Shown here: positions 4,768 through 10,573 of the stretch, in pieces | Numbering within the stretch: the stretch's first letter is position 1 | Layout of the letters: the number at the start of each line of letters is the position of its first letter | Assembly: GCA_050743385.1 (NCBI GenBank) | Contig: JBOGFJ010000051.1 | Location: 1 to 10,717 of the forward strand | DNA: 10,717 bases | Direction: 5' to 3' | DNA from: JACDBD01 sp050743385 | GTDB lineage: Bacteria; Actinomycetota; Acidimicrobiia; IMCC26256; JACDBD01 | The notes under the pieces: generated by a model | What the model saw: only the letters and a program-made list of their open reading frames with translations | The model's database searches: none | What the model was told of the DNA's origin: nothing | Translations under genes and position numbers: made by a program

Positions 4768-6361
4768 CGCGACCGGCCCGCCGACGAAGGTCGAGATCTT
4801 CGACACGACGTTGCGCGACGGCTCGCAGCTCGAGGGCATCTCCCTCACCGTCGACGACAAGCTGCGCATCGCCGAGCAGCTCGACTGGCTCGGCGTCCAC
4901 TACATCGAGGCCGGTTGGCCCGGCGCGAACCCGAAGGACGACGAGCTCTTCCGGCGCATCCGCGGCGAGCTGAATCTCACCACCAGCAGCCTGGTGGCGT
5001 TCGGGTCGACGCGGCGGGTGAAGGGCAAGGTCGACTCCGACGACACGCTGCGGCACCTGGTGGAGTCGGGCGCGCCGAGCTTCTGCATCGTGGGGAAGTC
5101 GTGGGACTACCACGTCACCGAAGCGCTCCAGACCACCCTCGACGAGGGCGTGGCCATGGTGGCCGATTCGATCGCGTACCTGGCCGGCCACGCCGACCGG
5201 GTGCTCTTCGACGCGGAGCACTTCTACGACGGCTACCGCCGCAACCCCGAGTTCAGCCTCCGGGTGCTCGAGGGTGCGGCCCAGGCAGGGGCGTCGCACC
5301 TCGTGCTCTGCGACACCAACGGCGGCTCGTTGCCGCACGACGTCGAGCGCGTCACACGCGCGGTGGTCGACTACTTCGGTGGCGACGTGGCCGTCGCGGT
5401 GCACCTGCACGACGACGCCGGCACGGGCGTCGCCAACGCCCTCGCGGGCGTGCGCGGCGGCGCCACCCAGGTGCAGGGAACCGTCAACGGCTACGGGGAG
5501 CGCACGGGGAACTGCAATCTCACGACCATCATCCCGAACCTCACCCTGAAGATGGGCATCGAGACCATTCCCGCCGACCGGCTCGAGCGGCTCACGCCGG
5601 TCGCCCACCACGTGGCCGAGCTGGTGAACATGGCTCTCGACCCCCAGGCGCCCTACGTCGGGTCGTCGGCGTTCGCGCACAAGGCCGGCCTCCACGCCAG
5701 CGCCCTCGCTCGCAAGCCCGACGCCTACGAGCACGTGCGGCCCGATGCCGTCGGCAACAACACGCGCGTGCTGGTGTCGGAGCTGGCCGGTCGCAGCAAC
5801 CTGGCGATGAAGGCCGAGGAGCTCGGCATCGAGCTCGACGGTCCCGCCCTCAACGACGTCATCGACGCGCTGAAAAGACTCGAGCACGAGGGCTACCACT
5901 TCGAGGTCGCCGACGGCTCGCTCGAGCTGCTGATGCGGCACGCGACCGGTTGGCGTCAGCCCTGGTTCCACGTCGAGTCGTGGGAGGTGATCGTCGAGGA
6001 TGCCCGCGACGAGAACCGGCTCTCGACGCAGGCGATCGTCAAGGGCCAGGCCGCCGGTGAGGCGTTCCACGAGATCGCCGAAGGCAATGGTCCCGTGAAC
6101 GCACTCGACCAGGCGCTGCGAAAGGCGATCGGCCGCCGTTATCCGGGCCTCGATCCCGTCCACCTCACCGACTACAAGGTGCGCGTGCTCGACACCGCCA
6201 AGGGGACGGGCGCGGTCACCCGTGTGCTCATCGACAGCACCGATGGCGAGCGCGACTGGACCACCATCGGCGTCGGCGAGAACATCATCGAGGCGTCGTG
6301 GCAGGCCCTCGAAGACTCGCTCGTGTACGGGCTGCTGCGAGCCGAGCAGCGCGGGAGCTGA
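4754..6361 (+). CDS. cimA: (R)-citramalate synthase
   Basis: The 535-aa enzyme should condense pyruvate and acetyl-CoA to (R)-citramalate, the committed step of the threonine-independent route to isoleucine. The N-terminal TIM barrel (about 12-290, HMGL-like family) has the catalytic FDTTLRDGSQLEG (R21, D22), ALCDTNGG-type block LVLCDTNGGSLPHDV, metal ligands H217 and H219 in HLHDDAGTG, and GYGERTGNCNL (248-256). The C-terminal part (about 390-535) looks like the LeuA-type allosteric dimer domain, where isoleucine feedback would act (VLIDSTDGERDWTTIGVGENIIEAS). The EGISLTVDDKLRIAEQLDWLGVHYIEAGWPGANPKD pattern is that of the GSU1798-type citramalate synthases rather than LeuA. The start ATG 4754 lies inside the end of ilvE (overlap 14 nt). 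An upstream in-frame start at 4664 would lie deep in ilvE and add a non-homologous arginine/serine-rich stretch. Confidence 0.9.
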   Translation: MSAVDATGPPTKVEIFDTTLRDGSQLEGISLTVDDKLRIAEQLDWLGVHYIEAGWPGANPKDDELFRRIRGELNLTTSSLVAFGSTRRVKGKVDSDDTLRHLVESGAPSFCIVGKSWDYHVTEALQTTLDEGVAMVADSIAYLAGHADRVLFDAEHFYDGYRRNPEFSLRVLEGAAQAGASHLVLCDTNGGSLPHDVERVTRAVVDYFGGDVAVAVHLHDDAGTGVANALAGVRGGATQVQGTVNGYGERTGNCNLTTIIPNLTLKMGIETIPADRLERLTPVAHHVAELVNMALDPQAPYVGSSAFAHKAGLHASALARKPDAYEHVRPDAVGNNTRVLVSELAGRSNLAMKAEELGIELDGPALNDVIDALKRLEHEGYHFEVADGSLELLMRHATGWRQPWFHVESWEVIVEDARDENRLSTQAIVKGQAAGEAFHEIAEGNGPVNALDQALRKAIGRRYPGLDPVHLTDYKVRVLDTAKGTGAVTRVLIDSTDGERDWTTIGVGENIIEASWQALEDSLVYGLLRAEQRGS

Positions 6362-6378
6362 CTCCCCGCAACCCCGTT

Positions 6379-6422
6379 CCTGCGCGCCCCGCGCCGGGAA
6401 AACGGCGCGCTCGGCGCGCAGG
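6379..6422 (+). terminator. Nested hairpin terminator after cimA
   Basis: The outer stem CCTGCGCGCC (6379-6388) pairs with GGCGCGCAGG (6413-6422) over 10 bp. An inner stem CGCGCCG (6390-6396) pairs with CGGCGCG (6403-6409) around the loop GGAAAA. It begins 17 nt after the cimA stop. No T-run follows, so it is a strong hairpin that probably ends or protects the 3' end of the leuB-ilvE-cimA mRNA. Confidence 0.65.
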
Positions 6423-6464
6423 TTCGTCGGAGGGGTGGGTATGTGGGTGTGGTAACAACGGCGC

Positions 6465-7013
6465 GTGCCGACCGACCCGTACGTGCCCGAACGGCTCGAG
6501 GACCAGCCCCGCCAGCTCCCGAACCTCGCACCGGGCGTGAAGATCCCCCCGGCCAAGCCGTGGCGGCCCGATCGCCCGGGCGACCTGCCGGTGGGCCAGC
6601 CCCGCGGCAACCTCCTGGGGGACCCCGGGCCCAACGTCGGCTATGCGGTGACGCTGGCGGAACGGGCGCGTGACCGCATGACGTTCGCTCCTCACGAGCA
6701 TCCCGACGACGCCCTCGCGGTGGTGGCCGAGATCGCCATGAGGCGCGCCGCCTCGTACGGGCGTGCCCCGGTGATGCCCGACATCGACGTCGCCATGAAG
6801 CTGCTCGGGTACGGGGGAGACGCTTCGCCCGAGTTCGTCGACTGGCGCGTTCGCGCGGTGCGCAGCGCCCACCACGGCTACGAGATCCGGCGCCGGGTCG
6901 TCGACGCGGTGCCGCTCGACGCGCTGCGCCTTCGCCCCGACAAGCTCGCGGGCCAGGTCGACGCGGGCCGCGAGCAGCTCCAAGCGGCGGTGGCCGCGCT
7001 CGACCCCGCCTGA
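6465..7013 (+). CDS. Protein of unknown function (182 aa), proline-rich N-terminus
   Basis: I do not recognise a named family. The first 55 or so residues are proline-, arginine- and glycine-rich (LPNLAPGVKIPPAKPWRPDRPG) and look disordered. Residues 57-182 look mostly helical, with the blocks GYAVTLAERARD, DALAVVAEIAMRRAASYGRAPVMPDIDVAMKLLGYGG and an RRRVVDAVPLDALRLRPDKLAGQVDAG tail. There is no signal peptide or membrane segment, so it is probably cytoplasmic. The ordered codon use and the clean gap to both neighbours support a real gene. The GTG start has no Shine-Dalgarno sequence; a TAACAA box 6 nt upstream suggests a leaderless mRNA, though weakly. The gene lies 103 nt after cimA, beyond the terminator-like hairpin, and 33 nt before the acyl-CoA dehydrogenase, which has its own promoter and inverted repeat. 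It may be an actinobacterial conserved hypothetical. Confidence 0.75.
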   Translation: MPTDPYVPERLEDQPRQLPNLAPGVKIPPAKPWRPDRPGDLPVGQPRGNLLGDPGPNVGYAVTLAERARDRMTFAPHEHPDDALAVVAEIAMRRAASYGRAPVMPDIDVAMKLLGYGGDASPEFVDWRVRAVRSAHHGYEIRRRVVDAVPLDALRLRPDKLAGQVDAGREQLQAAVAALDPA

Positions 7014-7046
7014 CCCGCGACTGAACCTGACTACCCTGTCAGGTTC
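7010..7046 (+). promoter_or_regulatory. Promoter and perfect inverted-repeat operator of the acyl-CoA dehydrogenase gene
   Basis: GAACCTGAC (7023-7031) and GTCAGGTTC (7038-7046) form a perfect 9-bp inverted repeat. Its 6-nt centre is TACCCT (7032-7037), a TAnnnT -10 box. CTGACC (7010-7015), 16 bp upstream, matches four of six bases of the -35 consensus. The repeat ends directly at the GTG start, so a protein bound to it would cover the -10 box and the transcription start. This suits a TetR- or GntR-type repressor of fatty-acid catabolism, but no regulator gene is in the window. Confidence 0.6.
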
Positions 7047-8213
7047 GTGGCCGACCGAGCTTTCGCGCTGTCCGACGAGCACGAGGAGTTCCGGACGGCG
7101 ATCCGGCGCTTCGCCGAGAAGGAGATCGCCCCCCATGCCGCCGAGGCCGACGAGCGGGAGGCGTACCCCCAGGCATCGTTCGACGCCTACCGCGACTCCG
7201 GTTTCGTCCGCTCGATCTACCCGGAGGCCTACGGCGGTGACGGCGGCGACACTCTCACCTATGCCCTCGTGGTCGAGGAGCTGGCGCGCGTGTGCGCCTC
7301 CTCCTCTCTGTTCGCGCTGATCTCCCGGCTCGGCATCACCGCGCTGTTGCTCCACGGCGCCGAGGAGCTGAAGGCGCGCTACGTCCCCCGCGTCGCCTCG
7401 GGGGAATGGCAGGCCAGCTACTGCCTCTCGGAGGCCCACGCCGGCAGCGACGTGGCCGCGATGAGCACCCGGGCCGTCCGCGACGGCGACCGCTACGTGC
7501 TGACCGGTCGCAAGACGTGGATCACCAACGCGGGGGTGTCCGACATCTACACCGTCTTCGCCAAGACCGACCCTGCCGCCGGCCACCGGGGGATCAGTGC
7601 CTTCGTCGTGGAGAAGGGCTGGCCCGGGTTCTCGGTCGGCAAGCTCGAGCACAAGCTGGGAGTCCGCGGCTCGCCGACGGGCGAGGTCCTCCTCGACGAG
7701 GTGGCCGTGCCGGCGGAGAACCTGATCGGCGAGGAAGGGCGCGGCTTCCACTACGCCATGGGTGCGCTCGACCGGTCGCGGCCCATCGTCGGGGCTCAGG
7801 CGGTGGGGATCGCCCAGGGTGCGCTCGAGGTGGCCGCCCGTTACGTGACCGAACGGCGCCAGTTCGACCAGGCGGTGGCCGACTTCCAGGGGGTGCAGTT
7901 CCTGCTGGCCGACATGGCCACCCAGCTCGAGGCGGCACGGTTGCTCGTGTACGCCGCCTGTGCCCGGATCGACGCCGGCGCGCCCGGCATCGCCCGGGCT
8001 TCGGCCATGGCCAAGCTGTTCGCGTCCGACGCCGCCATGCGTGTCACGACCGACGCGGTGCAGCTCCTGGGCGGGGCCGGGTACACGCGGGAGCTCCCGG
8101 TCGAGCGCATGATGCGCGACGCCAAGATCACCCAGATCTACGAAGGCACGAACCAGGTGCAGCGCATCGTGGTCGCCCGCCGCCTCCTGGAGGAGCTCGC
8201 GACCGGGACCTGA
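7047..8213 (+). CDS. Acyl-CoA dehydrogenase
   Basis: This FAD flavoprotein introduces an alpha-beta double bond into an acyl-CoA and passes electrons to an electron-transfer flavoprotein. The 388-aa length is typical of short/medium or branched-chain members. The N-terminal helical domain covers about 1-118. The middle beta domain has YCLSEAHAGSD (125-135) and KTWITNAG, and the C-terminal helical domain carries RRQFDQAVADFQGVQFLLADMATQLEAARLL and AMRVTTDAVQLLGGAGYTRELPVERMMRDAKITQIYEGTNQVQR. E366 in QIYEGTNQ stands where the catalytic base of short-chain enzymes lies. Chain-length or branched-chain specificity cannot be told from this. The GTG 7047 start has no Shine-Dalgarno sequence; it lies 9 nt after a TACCCT box and directly after an inverted repeat, so it is probably near-leaderless and repressor-controlled. 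Confidence 0.93.
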   Translation: MADRAFALSDEHEEFRTAIRRFAEKEIAPHAAEADEREAYPQASFDAYRDSGFVRSIYPEAYGGDGGDTLTYALVVEELARVCASSSLFALISRLGITALLLHGAEELKARYVPRVASGEWQASYCLSEAHAGSDVAAMSTRAVRDGDRYVLTGRKTWITNAGVSDIYTVFAKTDPAAGHRGISAFVVEKGWPGFSVGKLEHKLGVRGSPTGEVLLDEVAVPAENLIGEEGRGFHYAMGALDRSRPIVGAQAVGIAQGALEVAARYVTERRQFDQAVADFQGVQFLLADMATQLEAARLLVYAACARIDAGAPGIARASAMAKLFASDAAMRVTTDAVQLLGGAGYTRELPVERMMRDAKITQIYEGTNQVQRIVVARRLLEELATGT

Positions 8214-8215
8214 GC

Positions 8216-8264
8216 GTTTTGGCGTCAACATCCGGCGTCACGCGCCGGTTGCTGACGCCAAAAC
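8216..8264. terminator. Long imperfect hairpin between the acyl-CoA dehydrogenase gene and gltX
   Basis: GTTTTGGCGTCA (8216-8227) is perfectly complementary to TGACGCCAAAAC (8253-8264), 12 bp. Inside it CCGGCG (8232-8237) pairs with CGCCGG (8243-8248). It begins 3 nt after the stop codon. The heptamer GGCGTCA occurs twice directly (8221, 8234) and once inverted (8253). No T-run follows on the plus strand. It is probably a terminator or mRNA-end hairpin, possibly bidirectional. Confidence 0.6.
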
Positions 8265-8282
8265 CGGGGGGACGCCCACCCG

Positions 8283-8288
8283 TACACT
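8283..8288 (+). promoter_or_regulatory. Putative -10 box for the gltX transcript (TACACT)
   Basis: TACACT fits TAnnnT. Six nucleotides later (8295) stands an ATG that opens a 22-codon ORF, so transcription may start on that codon. The alternative is a 65-nt untranslated leader for gltX. No matching -35 is visible. It lies downstream of the terminator-like hairpin 8216-8264, as expected for a new transcription unit. Confidence 0.45.
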
Positions 8289-8294
8289 CGGTTG

Positions 8295-8363
8295 ATGTGC
8301 GGAGGAGCGTCCCGAAGGGCGGCGGTAGATATCCGGCCGCCGAGCGACGGAGCCATGTGGTGA
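8295..8363 (+). CDS. Candidate 22-codon upstream ORF in the gltX leader
   Basis: ATG 8295 opens 22 codons ending at TGA 8361-8363. The peptide begins MCGGASRRAAVD and ends SDGAMW. Its ATG falls where transcription from the TACACT box is expected to begin. Its stop overlaps the gltX start as GTGA (8360-8363), the form typical of translational coupling. There is no run of Glu, Gln or other single-residue codons that would make it a recognisable attenuation peptide. A hairpin (CGGCGG 8320-8325 with CCGCCG 8337-8342) lies within it. It may be a chance ORF in GC-rich DNA; ribosome profiling or conservation in relatives would decide. Confidence 0.35.
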   Translation: MCGGASRRAAVDIRPPSDGAMW

Positions 8364-9787
8364 CCCCCGTGCGCGTGCGCTTCTCGCCTGCCCCCACCGG
8401 GTCGCTGCACGTGGGATCGGCGCGCACCGCCCTCTTCAACTGGCTCTTCGCCCGCCACCAGGGCGCCACGTTCGCACTCCGCATCGAGGACACCGACGTC
8501 GCCCGCTCCCGCACCGAGTGGGTGGAAGGAATCCAAGACACGTTGCGATGGCTGGGCCTCGACTGGGACGAGGGCCCGGTGCTCCAGAGCACCCGCTTCG
8601 ACGTGTACGTCGCCGCCGCCGAGCGCCTCCTCGACGAGGGTCACGCCTACGAGTGTTACTGCACCGAGGAAGAGGTGCGGGCCCGCAACGACGCCGCCCG
8701 GGCGGAGCGGCGGACGCCGGGCTACGACGGCAAGTGCCGCGACCTCGAAGCCTCCCAGCGCGCCGCGCTCGCGGCCGAAGGCCGCCCGCGGTCGTTGCGG
8801 TTCCGCACGCCCGACGACGGGATGAGCACTTTCGATGACCTCGTGCGGGGAACGGTGAGCGTGGAGTGGGCCCACATCCCCGACTTCGTGATCGTCCGCT
8901 CCGACGGCACCCCGCTCTTCTTCCTCGCCAATGCGGTCGACGACGCCGACATGGGCATCACCCATGTGATCCGGGGTGAGGACCTGCTCGACTCGACCCA
9001 TCGTGTCCTTGCGCTGCGGGCGGCGCTGGGAGCGGGCGAGCCACCCGCGTACGCGCACCTCCCCCTGATCGTGGGCGCCGACCGAGCCAAGCTCTCGAAG
9101 CGCCACGGCGCAGTCGCGCTCGAGGAGTTCCGGGCGCAGGGGTATCTGCCCGAGGCACTCATGAACTACCTCGCCCTCCTCGGTTGGGCGTCCGAAGATG
9201 GTCGCGAGGTGCTCGACGCGGACGAGCTGGTCGCCGAGTTCGACCTCGAGCGGGTCACACACGCTGCGGCCGCGTTCGACCACGACAAGCTCGACTGGAT
9301 GAACGGTGAATGGATTCGCCGCCTCCCGCTGGACGAGCTGGAGCGCCGCGTACGTCCGTTCGCAGCCGAGCGCTTCGGTGATCGCCTCGACGACTCGCTC
9401 CTCCGTGGCGCGGTACGCATCGGCCAGGAGCGCGCCGTGACCCTGAAGAGCCTGGTCGACCAGATGGACTTCCTCTTCGTCCCCGAGCACGAGTTCGCGA
9501 TCGCGCCCGAGTCGTGGGAGCGGTTGACGAAGGTCGATCGCGTCGACGAGGTGGTCGACGCCGCCATCACGCATGTCGAGACGTGCGACTGGACGGCAGA
9601 GGCTATCGACCTTCGCCCGGCCATCGACGCGCTCGGGCTGAAGATGCGCAAGGCCTCGCCCGCGCTCTACGCCGCGGTGGAGGGACGCCACGTGGGCCTT
9701 CCGCTGTTCGACTCGATCGAGCTGCTCGGGCGGGAGCGCGCCCTCGGGCGCCTGCGGGCGGCTCGGAAGCGGCTCGCCGACACCTGA
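8360..9787 (+). CDS. gltX: Glutamyl-tRNA synthetase (class I)
   Basis: GltX attaches glutamate to tRNA-Glu and, where glutaminyl-tRNA synthetase is absent, also to tRNA-Gln for later amidation. The 475-aa protein has the class I signatures: RVRFSPAPTGSLHVGSART with HVGS at 17-20 (HIGH box) and AKLSKRHG with K244-R248 (KMSKS box). The GluRS blocks LRIEDTDVARS, GLDWDEGP and HLPLIVGADR are present. The zinc-binding position shows C100, C102 and C127 but D129, where the E. coli enzyme has histidine. The C-terminal half is the helical anticodon-binding region. GTG 8360 is chosen for the GGAG 7 nt upstream and the canonical MTPVRVRFSPAPTG beginning. The stop TGA shares its last A with the DUF218 ATG. 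tRNA-Gln and tRNA-Glu lie just downstream, consistent with a non-discriminating enzyme, though that is inference. Confidence 0.96.
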   Translation: MTPVRVRFSPAPTGSLHVGSARTALFNWLFARHQGATFALRIEDTDVARSRTEWVEGIQDTLRWLGLDWDEGPVLQSTRFDVYVAAAERLLDEGHAYECYCTEEEVRARNDAARAERRTPGYDGKCRDLEASQRAALAAEGRPRSLRFRTPDDGMSTFDDLVRGTVSVEWAHIPDFVIVRSDGTPLFFLANAVDDADMGITHVIRGEDLLDSTHRVLALRAALGAGEPPAYAHLPLIVGADRAKLSKRHGAVALEEFRAQGYLPEALMNYLALLGWASEDGREVLDADELVAEFDLERVTHAAAAFDHDKLDWMNGEWIRRLPLDELERRVRPFAAERFGDRLDDSLLRGAVRIGQERAVTLKSLVDQMDFLFVPEHEFAIAPESWERLTKVDRVDEVVDAAITHVETCDWTAEAIDLRPAIDALGLKMRKASPALYAAVEGRHVGLPLFDSIELLGRERALGRLRAARKRLADT

Positions 9788-10467
9788 TGGCGCGGTTTCT
9801 CCGCGGGCCGATCGTGCTCCGCGTCGCGCTCGTGCTCTTCCTTGTCGGCTTCGTCTACTTCACCGTCACCTTCGTGCAGGTGTGGATGGCGGCACGTCGC
9901 GACGACGCGCGTCCGTCGCAGGCGATCGTGGTGCTGGGCGCGGCCCAGTTCGACGGGCGTCCGTCGGCGGTGTTCGAGGCTCGTCTCGACCATGCCGCCG
10001 ACCTCTACGCCGAGGGCATCGCGCCGACGGTCGTGGTGACCGGAGGCAAGCAGGAGGGTGATCGCTTCACCGAGGCGGCCGCCGGCGCCGAATACCTCCA
10101 CTCCAGGGGTGTCCCAGACGATGCCATCCTGCGCGAGACGACCAGCCGCTCCTCGTGGGAGTCGCTCTCGGCGACGGCGAACTTTCTCGAGGAGCGGGAA
10201 ATCACCGAGGTCGTGCTCGTCTCCGACCCGTTCCACTCGCTGCGCATCGAGGCGATCGCCGATGAGCTCGGCCTCGACGCGGTGACGTCGCCGACGCGCA
10301 CGAGCCCGATCCGCGGCTTCGGCGAGTGGCGACGCTTCTTCACCGAAGCGGTGCGCGTCTCGGTCGGTCGCGTCGTCGGCTTCGGCCGTCTCGCCCGTCA
10401 CGGTGATCGAGTGGGAAGGCTGGTGCCCGGACTGGGTATCCTGGCGGGACCTTCGGGGGTGGTGTAA
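9787..10467 (+). CDS. DUF218 (YdcF/SanA/ElyC-like) single-span membrane protein
   Basis: The 226-aa protein has one N-terminal hydrophobic segment (about 9-31, IVLRVALVLFLVGFVYFTVTFVQ) and then a DUF218 domain. Family blocks are QAIVVLGAAQFDGRPSAVFEARLDHAADLYAEG (45-77), VVVTGG (82-87), TEAAAGAEYLHSRGVPDDAILRET, SSWESL and EVVLVSDPFHSLRIEAIADELG. Relatives such as SanA and ElyC affect envelope integrity and peptidoglycan precursor metabolism; the biochemical activity is unknown. ATG 9787 overlaps the gltX stop by one base (TGATG), so it is probably coupled to gltX. The most unusual feature is the 3' end. The reading frame runs 15 nt into tRNA-Gln, and its TAA (10465-10467) is made by tRNA D-arm bases. 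The C-terminal residues (about LVPGLGILAGPSGVV) are encoded by the tRNA promoter and 5' end. Confidence 0.88.
   Translation: MARFLRGPIVLRVALVLFLVGFVYFTVTFVQVWMAARRDDARPSQAIVVLGAAQFDGRPSAVFEARLDHAADLYAEGIAPTVVVTGGKQEGDRFTEAAAGAEYLHSRGVPDDAILRETTSRSSWESLSATANFLEEREITEVVLVSDPFHSLRIEAIADELGLDAVTSPTRTSPIRGFGEWRRFFTEAVRVSVGRVVGFGRLARHGDRVGRLVPGLGILAGPSGVV
10437..10442 (+). promoter_or_regulatory. Putative -10 box for tRNA-Gln (TATCCT), inside the DUF218 gene
   Basis: TATCCT lies 10 nt before the first base of tRNA-Gln, giving a transcription start at about 10449. It lies within the coding sequence of the DUF218 gene. No convincing -35 is seen, so the tRNAs could also be cut from a gltX-DUF218 transcript. 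Confidence 0.35.
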
Positions 10468-10524
10468 TCGGCAACACAACAGGTTCTGGCCCTGTCATTG
10501 GGGGTTCGAGTCCTCCCCCCCGAG
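10453..10524 (+). tRNA. trnQ: tRNA-Gln (anticodon CTG)
   Basis: The cloverleaf folds fully. The acceptor TCGGGGG pairs with CCCCCGA (10517-10523), 7 bp. The D-stem is GTGT/ACAC (10462-10465, 10474-10477). The anticodon stem ACAGG/CCTGT surrounds loop TTCTGGC with CTG at 10486-10488, a 4-nt variable loop follows, and the T-stem GGGGG/CCTCC surrounds TTCGAGT. Discriminator base is G10524. CCA is not encoded (the next bases are CGC) and must be added. The gene overlaps the 3' end of the DUF218 reading frame by 15 nt. Confidence 0.95.
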
Positions 10525-10555
10525 CGCATCAGTGCAGGTCAGAGCGCTGATACAA

Positions 10556-10569
10556 GCACCGCGAGGTGC
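10556..10569 (+). other. Small GCGA-capped hairpin in the tRNA spacer
   Basis: GCACC (10556-10560) pairs with GGTGC (10565-10569) around a GCGA loop, which is a GNRA tetraloop. It lies in the 49-nt spacer between the two tRNAs, 4 nt before tRNA-Glu, and there is no TAnnnT box for a separate tRNA-Glu promoter. It may be a processing structure in a joint precursor. It is short, so chance is possible. Confidence 0.3.
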
Positions 10570-10573
10570 ACCC

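Noticed and set aside
4712..6634. 640-codon minus-strand open frame opposite cimA
   Set aside because: cimA on the plus strand has every catalytic motif. The antisense translation is a His/Val/Arg-rich shadow without a recognisable domain.
6285..8231. 648-codon minus-strand open frame opposite the 182-aa protein and the acyl-CoA dehydrogenase
   Set aside because: It is antisense to a complete acyl-CoA dehydrogenase with all family motifs. Length alone is not evidence at this GC content.
8283..8360. T-box riboswitch or Glu-codon attenuator for gltX
   Set aside because: There is no T-box sequence, no terminator with a T-run and no cluster of Glu or Gln codons in the short ORF.
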